Shown piece after piece: positions 1 through 6,340 of a DNA stretch of 8,055 bases. Position 1 is the first letter of the stretch. Each line of letters begins with the position of its first letter. The notes below the pieces were generated by a model. That model did no database searches and was not told where the DNA came from. It worked only from the letters and a program-made list of their open reading frames with translations. The stretch lies in the NCBI GenBank assembly GCA_002314775.1, contig DCHE01000035.1:1-8055 (forward strand). The letters are read 5' to 3'. A program made the position numbers and the translations under genes. This DNA is from Lachnospiraceae bacterium UBA1760. GTDB lineage: Bacteria > Bacillota > Clostridia > Lachnospirales > Lachnospiraceae.

Positions 1-15
1 TATACTAATTATGAG

Positions 16-1329
16 TTACAGCTTCACTTTTATAATACTATTAATATAGTCCGGATAATCATCTTTATCCAGGTCCTTAAACACCTCACTGCAAGGCATA
101 GTCACAAGCACATATCGCTCAGTATGTCCTCTAAAGCAAGGATTGTTTCTATCATCTCTCACTATCTCTTCTACAAGGATTGATACCTCTTCTCCCTTGA
201 AGCTACTCTCATAGTTCTTCTTATTACTTTCAGAAAGCTTAAGTAACACTTCGGATCTCTCGTCCTTCTTACTGTCTGCAACCTGATTTTTAATTGCTGC
301 AGCTACCGTTCCCTTTCTCTTTGAATACTTAAAAACATGCATCTCGTACAGGTTGATTCTCTCAAGATTTTTCCTGGTTATCTCGAATTCCTCATCTGTC
401 TCCTCAGGAAATCCTACAATAACATCCGTAGTAAGTGCTGGTCTATCGAAGTATTTTCTGATAAGGTTTACCTTCTCCTCATACTCCTCAATTGTGTACT
501 TTCTATTCATCCTCTTCAGTGTATCATTGCAGGCACTCTGAAGAGAAAGATGAAAATGAGGACAAAAATTATCAAGCTCTGATACTGCCTCAAGAAAATC
601 ATCTGTAATTATTCTCGGCTCAAGAGAACTGAGTCTTATTCTAAGTATTCCGGGAATCTTAGATATCTCAAGGATTACATCCTTTAAGCCCCTTCCCTCA
701 TCATCGTATGTTGAAACATTAATTCCTGTAAGAACAATCTCCTTGATACCATTTTCAGAAAGCTTTCCAATTTCATTTAAAATATCTGAAAGTCTTCTGC
801 TTCTGATTCTGCCCCTGACATAAGGAATAATGCAGTAAGAACAGAAATTATTGCAGCCGTCCTGAATCTTTACGTAGGCTCTGGTGTGCTCAGTTGGCTT
901 TGTCACAAGAAGCTCCTCATATATAGCTTCTTTATTGATATCGATAAATGTATCCTCTGCAACATTTTTTTCAATATACTCAGAGAGAATTCTTACAATT
1001 TCTCCCTTTCTATTGTTACTCACGGCAATATCAATCCCCTCTTTTTCAAGTAACTCAAAGGATGATGCCTGTACATAGCAGCCCGTTGCAACAATAATAG
1101 TATTAGGATTTAGTTTTTTTGCCCTGTGAATAATCTGGCGTGATTTTCTGTCCGCCATATTTGTTACTGAGCAGGTATTGATGATGCAAATGTCCGCTAC
1201 AGCATCCATTTTCACAATGTATGCCCCCAGGTTCGTAAGCTGCTCAGCTATAGCATCTGACTCGTACTGGTTAACCTTACATCCAAGTGTATAGATACAT
1301 ATTCTTTTTTTTGAAAGATTTGTGTACAT
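16..1329 (-). CDS. mtaB: tRNA (N6-threonylcarbamoyladenosine-37 C2) methylthiotransferase MtaB
   Basis: This radical-SAM enzyme converts t6A37 to ms2t6A in tRNAs reading ANN codons, a modification next to the anticodon that supports accurate decoding. The 437-residue protein has the full family layout. The N-terminal UPF0004 domain carries the auxiliary-cluster cysteines C17 (TLGCKVNQYES), C53 (INTCSVTN) and C84 (ATGCYVQ). The radical-SAM domain has CNNFCSYC with C159, C163 and C166, followed by PYVRGRIRSR. A TRAM-like RNA-binding domain follows from about residue 375. The NQYES stretch and the length fit MtaB better than MiaB or RimO. One small departure is SLQSA (262-266), where relatives commonly have SLQSG. 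The ATG start at 1329 follows an AGGAG (1340-1344) at 10 bases. The gene is monocistronic here, divergent from the HPr-like gene. In B. subtilis the same gene (yqeV) ends the dnaK operon, whose other members lie further right in this window. Confidence 0.95.
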   Translation of the reverse strand: MYTNLSKKRICIYTLGCKVNQYESDAIAEQLTNLGAYIVKMDAVADICIINTCSVTNMADRKSRQIIHRAKKLNPNTIIVATGCYVQASSFELLEKEGIDIAVSNNRKGEIVRILSEYIEKNVAEDTFIDINKEAIYEELLVTKPTEHTRAYVKIQDGCNNFCSYCIIPYVRGRIRSRRLSDILNEIGKLSENGIKEIVLTGINVSTYDDEGRGLKDVILEISKIPGILRIRLSSLEPRIITDDFLEAVSELDNFCPHFHLSLQSACNDTLKRMNRKYTIEEYEEKVNLIRKYFDRPALTTDVIVGFPEETDEEFEITRKNLERINLYEMHVFKYSKRKGTVAAAIKNQVADSKKDERSEVLLKLSESNKKNYESSFKGEEVSILVEEIVRDDRNNPCFRGHTERYVLVTMPCSEVFKDLDKDDYPDYINSIIKVKL

Positions 1330-1352
1330 ATCTTAAAATCTCCTAATTTTTG

Positions 1353-1381
1353 TTGACTATTCTTTACGCAACTTTTATAAT
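1353..1381 (+). promoter_or_regulatory. sigma-A promoter of the HPr-like gene
   Basis: TTGACT (1353-1358) and a perfect TATAAT (1376-1381) are separated by the optimal 17 bases. Transcription would start near 1388, leaving a leader of about 36 bases before the ATG at 1424. This is the best consensus promoter in the window and suggests steady, strong expression. I see no catabolite-response (cre) element or other known operator beside it. Confidence 0.75.
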
Positions 1382-1408
1382 AATATCAAACAAATATGTA
1401 ATTGTAAA
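1380..1408 (-). promoter_or_regulatory. candidate sigma-A promoter of mtaB
   Basis: Read on the minus strand, TTTACA (1408-1403) and TATTAT (1385-1380) are separated by 17 bases, each one mismatch from consensus. The predicted start near 1373 gives a leader of about 44 bases that includes the AGGAG before mtaB. Its -10 box shares two bases with the -10 box of the opposing promoter. This is inferred from sequence only; AT-rich spacers can mimic such boxes. Confidence 0.55.
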
Positions 1409-1423
1409 TATGGAGGTATAGCA

Positions 1424-1657
1424 ATGACAGCAGTTAGAGTTTCACTCAATTCTATTGATAAGGTAAAGGCATTTGTTAATGATATCAGTGGTTTCAGCGC
1501 TGAGTTTGATCTTGTTTCAGGCAGATACGTAATCGATGCTAAGTCTATTATGGGTATCTTCTCTCTTGATATTTCTAAGCCTATCGACTTAAATATCCAT
1601 GCAGAGGATGACATCGACGAGATTCTTGCAACTATCAAGCCTTATCTTGCTGATTAA
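1424..1657 (+). CDS. HPr-like protein lacking the phosphorylatable His15
   Basis: The 77-residue protein resembles HPr, the small phosphocarrier of the PTS sugar uptake system (usually 85-90 residues). The best match is the second half: AKSIMGIFSLDI (39-50) aligns with the segment around regulatory Ser46 of B. subtilis HPr (LKSIMGVMSLGI), making S41 its counterpart, and the end DIDEILATI resembles the last HPr helix. The first half lacks the GIHARPA loop: there is SLNSIDKVKAF instead, and the only histidine is H59. It therefore cannot act as an ordinary phosphocarrier. A regulatory or non-PTS role is possible, and S41 might still be recognised by HPr kinase, but that is inference. The ATG at 1424 follows GGAGG (1412-1416) at 7 bases. 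It is the only plus-strand gene here, monocistronic, with a clear promoter and terminator. Confidence 0.8.
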   Translation: MTAVRVSLNSIDKVKAFVNDISGFSAEFDLVSGRYVIDAKSIMGIFSLDISKPIDLNIHAEDDIDEILATIKPYLAD

Positions 1658-1683
1658 TTAGTGGGTATTTTTTCGTAGACGAT

Positions 1684-1725
1684 AATAAAGTAGCGTCAAC
1701 CTAAGGTTGGCGCTACTTTATTTTT
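1684..1725 (+). terminator. intrinsic terminator of the HPr-like gene
   Basis: An 18-base-pair stem (1684-1701 with 1705-1722, one G-U pair at 1696/1710) closes a TAA loop, and the right arm ends in a T run (1721-1725). It begins 26 bases after the HPr-like stop codon. The left arm starts AATAAAG, so the minus strand also reads a stem followed by a TTTATT-type tail. It may therefore stop transcription in both directions and back up the next terminator. Confidence 0.88.
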
Positions 1726-1813
1726 GGGATGTCTATCATACTTTATGTTTTCATCCATGTTTTCTTTTTCGTATCTCTATCGAGATTTTCTCCTACGCTT
1801 GGTTCATCACATA

Positions 1814-1843
1814 AAAAAAGAAGCCATCACTGGCTTCTTTTTT
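1814..1843 (-). terminator. intrinsic terminator of the small 64-residue gene
   Basis: A 13-base-pair stem (1814-1826 with 1831-1843) has a four-base loop. On the minus strand it is A-rich on the 5' side and ends in seven T residues, immediately after the stop codon at 1851-1853. The arms are A/T-flanked on both sides, so it could also work on the plus strand. The sequence between this and the HPr-like terminator (about 1726-1813) shows nothing further that I can support. Confidence 0.85.
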
Positions 1844-1850
1844 ATTGATA

Positions 1851-2045
1851 TTAGTCGTTAAGCTTCTTTAATGTATCAAGAGCTCCCTTAACGTCACTGT
1901 CCTTAATATTAAGGCCGTCAACTGCCTTGCTGATTGTATCATTGTTAAGCTTCTTTGCAGCGTCCTTTGCCTGTCCGATTGCGTCCATAACATTGTCCTC
2001 AGATACCTTATCTGCAAGATCTCCAATTGTCTTCTTAATATCCAT
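1851..2045 (-). CDS. small acidic/lysine-rich helical protein of unknown function (64 aa)
   Basis: I do not recognise this protein. It has 64 residues starting MDIKKTIGDLADKVSED. It contains 12 Asp, 1 Glu and 11 Lys and lacks Arg, His, Pro, Cys and every aromatic residue. It has no signal peptide or membrane segment; the pattern suggests short amphipathic helices and a soluble cytoplasmic protein. Two stretches look related: SEDNVMDAIGQAKDAAKKLNND (15-36), which ends KKLNND, and 48-64 (KDSDVKGALDTLKKLND), suggesting an internal duplication. The start is the ATG at 2045; an in-frame ATG at 2069 would place the Shine-Dalgarno sequence inside the coding region. That it is a real gene is supported by the very strong RBS, a candidate promoter and a terminator directly after the stop. 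It lies 142 bases downstream of thiI. Confidence 0.75.
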   Translation of the reverse strand: MDIKKTIGDLADKVSEDNVMDAIGQAKDAAKKLNNDTISKAVDGLNIKDSDVKGALDTLKKLND

Positions 2046-2050
2046 ATTGT

Positions 2051-2058
2051 ACCTCCTC
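2051..2058 (-). promoter_or_regulatory. strong ribosome binding site fixing the start of the 64-residue gene
   Basis: The minus strand reads GAGGAGGT, with AGGAGG (2057-2052) six bases before the ATG at 2045. This perfect anti-16S match lies within the reading frame of the upstream ATG at 2069, so that earlier ATG is very unlikely to be used. Confidence 0.85.
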
Positions 2059-2070
2059 AATATATACATA

Positions 2071-2108
2071 ATATAGGTTATATTATACTATATTACCCTA
2101 TATATAGG
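2071..2108. repeat. ATATAGG repeats and 12-base palindrome over the small-gene promoter
   Basis: CCTATATATAGG (2097-2108) is a perfect 12-base palindrome covering the inner end of the proposed -35 box and the start of the spacer. A further ATATAGG copy lies at 2071-2077, close to the predicted transcription start and 31 bases (about three helical turns) from the copy at 2102-2108. Together they have the geometry of a two-site operator for a dimeric repressor. The low sequence complexity means coincidence is a real alternative. Confidence 0.4.
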
Positions 2109-2111
2109 CAA
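2082..2111 (-). promoter_or_regulatory. candidate promoter of the 64-residue gene
   Basis: On the minus strand, TTGCCT (2111-2106; four of six consensus bases) and a perfect TATAAT (2087-2082) are separated by 18 bases. Transcription would start near 2075, giving a leader of about 30 bases that contains the strong RBS. The region is very AT-rich, which makes chance -10 boxes likely, but the TTG in the -35 box and the lack of an obvious thiI terminator leave both independent and read-through expression possible. Confidence 0.55.
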
Positions 2112-2187
2112 ATACTTCTTATTCCAATTTAAAAATTTTCTGAATAATCCAAAAGAACTCTAATAGATAAATTGCATCCTGAAATCA

Positions 2188-3375
2188 TTATCTCAGATAC
2201 ACAATCTCCATTGTATCAAGTGCTTCTTTATAGAGCGGCTCAATAACACCCTTAAGCTTCTCCTCAGATTTCTTAATCTGTTCAAGCGTAGGCTTAGTAA
2301 CAGGGTGCTTTGCGACAAATATTGTACAGCAGTCCTCATATGGAAGACATGAGGTCTCGTAGGTTCCAATCTTTAGTGAAAGATCCACTATCTCCTGCTT
2401 ATCCATACCTATACATGGTCTGAAGATTGGTATTTCATCAACTGCTTCATTTATTACTCCAAGGCTGAAGGTTGTCTGTGATGAAACCTGACCAATTGAC
2501 TCGCCTGATACTATACACTGGCAGTCATCTCTCTTTGCTATATCCTCAGCAAGCTTGAACATTATTCTCTTCATAATGATTGTGAGTTCATCATGAGGAC
2601 ATTTGTCATAGATTGCAAGCTGAATATCTGTGAAGTTTACAATGTGAAGCTTCATCACTCCTGAATACTGTGAAACGATTCTTCCAAGCTCCTTAACCTT
2701 CTCCTTCGCACGTTCTGAGGTGTGTGGAGGTGAATGGAAATAAACTGCCTCAATCTCAACGCCACGTTTAGCTATCATATATGATGCAACAGGACTGTCA
2801 ATTCCTCCTGAAAGAAGGGAAACAGCCTTACCATTTGTACCAACTGGAAGTCCTCCCGGACCAGGAATAACCTTTGAATAGATATATACAATCTTTCGAA
2901 TCTCAACATTTACGGTAATCTCTGGCTTGTGTACATCTACTGAGAGTCCCTCATCCTCAAACTTAGCAAGCAGCTCACCACCAAGCTTTGCATTCATATC
3001 CATTGAAGTAATAGGAAATTCCTTATTATTCCTTCTGACATTTACCTTAAATGTGAAATCTCTATCGTCATATTCCTTATCAATAGACTCAACAACACCC
3101 TTTGCAATCTCATCATACTCAAGGCTCTCTACAACTGTTACAGGGCAGATTCCTACAATACCGAAAATCTGCTGAAGAGTTGCAACAACATCATCAAAAT
3201 CATATTCTGAACGGGCCTCAACAAAGATACGTCCATAATCTCTCTTAATTTCAAAGCTACCAAATCTTTTGAGTCTAGAACGCATTCTCTTACAAAGAAT
3301 ATCCTCAAAAACATATCTGTTTTTGCCCTTTGTTCCAATCTCAGCGTATTTGATAAGAAACATCTTATATTCCAT
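2188..3375 (-). CDS. thiI: tRNA 4-thiouridine synthase (tRNA uridine-8 sulfurtransferase) ThiI
   Basis: ThiI adenylates U8 of tRNA and replaces the oxygen with sulfur, giving s4U, a near-UV sensor; in some bacteria it also supplies sulfur for thiazole synthesis. The 395 residues contain an N-terminal ferredoxin-like domain, a THUMP RNA-binding domain (about 60-165) and a PP-loop ATP pyrophosphatase domain with SGGIDSP (189-195). PYEDCCTIF (345-353) carries a Cys pair, C349/C350, near the position of E. coli Cys344. There is no C-terminal rhodanese domain, so the protein is about the size of the B. subtilis form and far shorter than the 482-residue E. coli one. In such forms sulfur is handed over directly by a dedicated desulfurase, which fits the gene lying 22 bases upstream. 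The ATG at 3375 has AAAGGA (3388-3383) at 7 bases; the in-frame ATG at 3363 has no RBS. Confidence 0.95.
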   Translation of the reverse strand: MEYKMFLIKYAEIGTKGKNRYVFEDILCKRMRSRLKRFGSFEIKRDYGRIFVEARSEYDFDDVVATLQQIFGIVGICPVTVVESLEYDEIAKGVVESIDKEYDDRDFTFKVNVRRNNKEFPITSMDMNAKLGGELLAKFEDEGLSVDVHKPEITVNVEIRKIVYIYSKVIPGPGGLPVGTNGKAVSLLSGGIDSPVASYMIAKRGVEIEAVYFHSPPHTSERAKEKVKELGRIVSQYSGVMKLHIVNFTDIQLAIYDKCPHDELTIIMKRIMFKLAEDIAKRDDCQCIVSGESIGQVSSQTTFSLGVINEAVDEIPIFRPCIGMDKQEIVDLSLKIGTYETSCLPYEDCCTIFVAKHPVTKPTLEQIKKSEEKLKGVIEPLYKEALDTMEIVYLR

Positions 3376-3397
3376 AATCTTATCCTTTGCTAATTTA

Positions 3398-4555
3398 TTA
3401 TTTTCTTACGTATTTTCTCATAACTGGAAGCAATTCCTTTATTACCTCCACTGCATAATCAACCTGCTCTATAGTATTATCCTCACTAAAGCTAAATCTC
3501 AAGGTTGATTCAAGTCTCTCCTTTGGAAGATTGATTGCAGCTAGAACTCCTGAAACCTTCTTCTTGTTGTCATTTGAGGAGCAGGCAGAACCTGCAGATA
3601 CATAAATTCCCTTATCCTCAAGTGTGTGAAGCATAACCTCACTTCTGACTCCTGTAAAGCTAATGCTTGCTATATGAGGTGCATCCTGAGTATTCGAATA
3701 TACCTCGTCAATAGCTGTGAGTCCCTCAACAAGTCTGTCTCTAAGCATAGTCATATGACTAACCTTATCCTCAAAGTTCTCAAAGCTTTTCCTTGCAGCA
3801 ACACCAAGTCCTGCAATAGCAGGTACATTTTCAGTTCCTGACCTCATATGTCGCTGCTGTCCGCCACCGTAAATGATTGGCTTAATAACATTATTTGTAT
3901 TCTCAGAGCGTACATAGAGAGCTCCTGAACCCTTAGGTCCATGAATCTTGTGACCACTGATAGAAACCAGGTCTGCAGCAAGCTTTCTTGGATAAACCGG
4001 AATCTTTCCATAAGCCTGAATAGCATCAATGTGGAACATAGTCTTTGGATTTTTCTTCTTCAAGGCCTTTCCAATTTTATCTACAGGCTGTATTGAACCA
4101 ATCTCATTATTAACATACATAATTGAGACGAGTATTGTATCAGGCCTTACAAGAGAAAGAACCTCCTCCGGATCAACCTTACCACTTTCATCGGTTCCAA
4201 CATAGGTAACCTCAAAGCCCTGTCTCTTCAGAAATTCAAATGCCTCATGCACTGATGCATGTTCAATAGCTGTTGTGATAATATGCTTACCAATTCTCTG
4301 ATGAGCAATCGCAGCACCTATAATAGCCATATTGTTAGATTCAGTTCCACCAGAAGTAAAGTATATCTCCTTAGTGTCAACCTTCAAGCTCTTTGCAATT
4401 ATCTCTGTTGCTTCTTTAATGTATTTTTCAGCATTTAATCCCTTAACGTGAAGAGAAGAAGGATTGCCAAAATCCTCCTCTAAAACCTTCACCATAATAT
4501 CCTTAACCTCAGGATAAACCTTAGTCGTCGCTGAATTATCAAAATATGCTTCCAT
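3398..4555 (-). CDS. NifS/IscS-family cysteine desulfurase, probable sulfur donor to ThiI
   Basis: This PLP enzyme takes sulfur from L-cysteine, leaving alanine, and passes it on as an enzyme-bound persulfide. The 385 residues show DNSATT (6-11), the cofactor-stacking His in AIEHAS (H99), HIDAIQAYG (D177, Q180), the Schiff-base lysine in SGHKIHGPKG (K203), GTENVP (240-245) and the persulfide Cys in SAGSACSS (C324). Its position 22 bases before thiI mirrors the nifZ-thiI pair of B. subtilis, so tRNA thiolation is the likely main task; a role in Fe-S cluster assembly cannot be excluded, although no scaffold gene is present. I start at the ATG at 4555, preceded by GGAAGAG (4565-4559), which gives the family's usual MEAYFDNSATT opening. 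A TTG four codons earlier (4567) overlaps that RBS. No single symbol (nifS, iscS, nifZ) can be assigned safely. Confidence 0.93.
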   Translation of the reverse strand: MEAYFDNSATTKVYPEVKDIMVKVLEEDFGNPSSLHVKGLNAEKYIKEATEIIAKSLKVDTKEIYFTSGGTESNNMAIIGAAIAHQRIGKHIITTAIEHASVHEAFEFLKRQGFEVTYVGTDESGKVDPEEVLSLVRPDTILVSIMYVNNEIGSIQPVDKIGKALKKKNPKTMFHIDAIQAYGKIPVYPRKLAADLVSISGHKIHGPKGSGALYVRSENTNNVIKPIIYGGGQQRHMRSGTENVPAIAGLGVAARKSFENFEDKVSHMTMLRDRLVEGLTAIDEVYSNTQDAPHIASISFTGVRSEVMLHTLEDKGIYVSAGSACSSNDNKKKVSGVLAAINLPKERLESTLRFSFSEDNTIEQVDYAVEVIKELLPVMRKYVRK

Positions 4556-4575
4556 TTTCTCTTCCAATCTGATTA

Positions 4576-5313
4576 TTATTCTTCAAGACTAAACATAAGA
4601 ATCGACAAAACTGCCATACCTGCAGTTTCTGTCCTTAGAATTCTGTTACCAAGAGTAATTGGTGTTACGTTACTCTTCATGGCAAGCTCAATTTCCTCTG
4701 ACGCAAATCCACCCTCAGGTCCTATAAATATACCCAGGTTTTTCTTTCCCTTGACTGAAGCTATAATTCGCCTTGCCTCAGAAATACCCTCTGCATTCTC
4801 ATAAGGAATGATTGCCATATCAAGCTTCGAAGCTTCATTTATGGCATCCTTAAAGGTCATAAAATCAGAAACCTTAGGTATAATCCCTCTTCCCGACTGC
4901 TTGGCAGCAGACTCGGAAATGGCATTAAATCGCTCAATTTTCTTCTTTTCCTTCTTTGGATCAAGCTTAACTACTGTTCTCTTAGTCATAACCGGAACTA
5001 TTCTTGAAGCTCCAAGCTCCACAGCTTTTTGGATGATAAACTCCATCTTGTCAGCCTTAGGCATACCCTGGTAAAGTGTAATCTCAACTGGAAGCTCAGA
5101 AGCATTATCGCAGATATCTTCGATTTTACAGCATACAGAGTCCTGATTAAGCTCAGCTACTCTGCAGTAGTAATCTCTTCCGCTTCCATCTCCGATTACA
5201 ACCTCCTCACCTATCTTAACCCTGAGAACATTCTTTATGTGATTTACATCAGCGCCTTCGATATAAATGTACTCATCCGAGCCACTTACATCCTCAATAT
5301 AAAATCTATGCAT
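4576..5313 (-). CDS. rsmE: 16S rRNA (uracil-1498-N3)-methyltransferase RsmE
   Basis: RsmE methylates N3 of U1498 in helix 44 of 16S rRNA, near the decoding centre of the 30S subunit, using S-adenosylmethionine. The 245-residue protein has an N-terminal PUA-like RNA-binding domain (about 1-75, with HIKNVLRVKIGE at 25-36) and a SPOUT (knotted) methyltransferase domain. The latter shows GMPKADKMEFIIQKAVELG (83-101), IGPEGGF (197-203) and the knot segment LGNRILRTETAGMAVL (221-236), which binds the cofactor. The length is typical. The ATG at 5313 has only a weak purine-rich site upstream (GAGAGAAAG). It lies 57 bases after prmA and 20 bases before the desulfurase. The prmA-rsmE order is the same as yqeT-yqeU in B. 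subtilis. Confidence 0.95.
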   Translation of the reverse strand: MHRFYIEDVSGSDEYIYIEGADVNHIKNVLRVKIGEEVVIGDGSGRDYYCRVAELNQDSVCCKIEDICDNASELPVEITLYQGMPKADKMEFIIQKAVELGASRIVPVMTKRTVVKLDPKKEKKKIERFNAISESAAKQSGRGIIPKVSDFMTFKDAINEASKLDMAIIPYENAEGISEARRIIASVKGKKNLGIFIGPEGGFASEEIELAMKSNVTPITLGNRILRTETAGMAVLSILMFSLEE

Positions 5314-5370
5314 AATACTTTCTCTCGTAAATATGTAGTGCCCCTCATATTAATTCGGCGGCATATTTAT

Positions 5371-6315
5371 CTATTTTGCAACGATTGAAACCCAGTCATT
5401 CATATGAATTACGTCAACAATCTCGAAGCCATTTCTAAGAAGCTCAGCCTTTACATCCTCTTCCTTTGTATTAATAATACCAGAAGTGATGAACAGTCCG
5501 TCCTTCTTCATAAATGGCCTAATCACTCCAGAAAGTGGCATAATAACATCCGCTAAAATATTAGCTACAACAATGTCATACTGCTTATCAGCTGTGTGTT
5601 CATTGCCATCAATAAGATTGCCGCAGGTAAACTCAATTCTGTCTCTATCAAAACCATTTGCCTCAGCATTCTCATAGCTTGCCTTAACTGCGATCTCGTC
5701 AATATCCATACCATGAACATAGCCTGCACCAAGGTAAACACTGATAATAGATAGTATTCCACTACCAGAACCTACGTCAAATACAGAATCGCCCTCCTTA
5801 AGGTACTTCTTAATCTGACCGATGCAAAGCTTGGTTGTCTCATGTGTACCAGTTCCAAATGCAAGAACTGACTCAATAGAAACAACAATATCATCATCCT
5901 TTAATTCGTCATAAGTCTCCCAGGTTGGAAGAATTACAATATTATCCTCAAGTCTGAAGGGCTTAAAATACTGTTTCCAGTTGTTCTGCCAGGTTGAATC
6001 ATCGTCTGTCTTTGATATCGTGATAGTTTTCTTACCTACCGGTATAAACTCTTCAAGGCGGGTAAGCTCTGAAGCTATATCCGCCTTTAAAGATTCGATA
6101 TCAAAACTATCATCAACGAAGCAGGAAACAGTAGAAGTTCCATCATCCTCTCCTGCAATGAGTGGAATGTCGACAAACATAGTCTTTAAATCTTCCTCTG
6201 ATAAAGGAACATTATCCTCAACCATGATTCCCTCTACACCAAGCTCATCAAGAAAAGCACTGATAAGATCAACTGCCTCAACACTTGTGTCAATCGAAAG
6301 TTTTGTCCATATCAT
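5371..6315 (-). CDS. prmA: ribosomal protein L11 methyltransferase PrmA
   Basis: PrmA trimethylates amino groups of ribosomal protein L11, both free and on the 50S subunit. The 314-residue protein has an N-terminal L11-recognition domain (about 1-100) and a class I SAM methyltransferase domain. Signature segments are AFGTGTHETT (152-161), glycine-rich motif I DVGSGSGILSI (180-190), the acidic ribose-binding region at GMDID (202-206) and VANILADVI (250-258). I chose the ATG at 6315 (MIWTKLSID), preceded by AAAGGAAA (6331-6324). A longer frame reaching 6420 would add 35 residues rich in Arg and overlap dnaJ, and lacks family support. It begins 25 bases after the dnaJ stop. The dnaJ-prmA order matches dnaJ-yqeT of B. 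subtilis, so the gene is probably transcribed with the chaperones. Confidence 0.95.
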   Translation of the reverse strand: MIWTKLSIDTSVEAVDLISAFLDELGVEGIMVEDNVPLSEEDLKTMFVDIPLIAGEDDGTSTVSCFVDDSFDIESLKADIASELTRLEEFIPVGKKTITISKTDDDSTWQNNWKQYFKPFRLEDNIVILPTWETYDELKDDDIVVSIESVLAFGTGTHETTKLCIGQIKKYLKEGDSVFDVGSGSGILSIISVYLGAGYVHGMDIDEIAVKASYENAEANGFDRDRIEFTCGNLIDGNEHTADKQYDIVVANILADVIMPLSGVIRPFMKKDGLFITSGIINTKEEDVKAELLRNGFEIVDVIHMNDWVSIVAK

Positions 6316-6340
6316 AATATTAATTTCCTTTAATTTATTA

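Noticed and set aside
1773..1786. ATCTC-TATC-GAGAT inverted repeat between the two terminators
   Set aside because: A five-pair stem in AT-rich spacer is easily due to chance, and both neighbouring genes already have good terminators.
2046..2069. Upstream ATG of the 64-residue gene
   Set aside because: Translation from it would run through a perfect AGGAGG placed exactly right for the ATG at 2045.
2119..2147. AT-rich inverted repeat after thiI (TTATTC ... GAATAA)
   Set aside because: The stem is imperfect and made almost wholly of A-T pairs; it does not qualify as a terminator of thiI.
4556..4567. TTG start adding four residues to the cysteine desulfurase
   Set aside because: It would use the RBS-like bases as codons; the ATG at 4555 gives the usual MEAYFDNSATT opening.
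5029..5388. 119-codon plus-strand open frame opposite rsmE
   Set aside because: It runs antisense to rsmE and the prmA end, and has no convincing RBS or domain.
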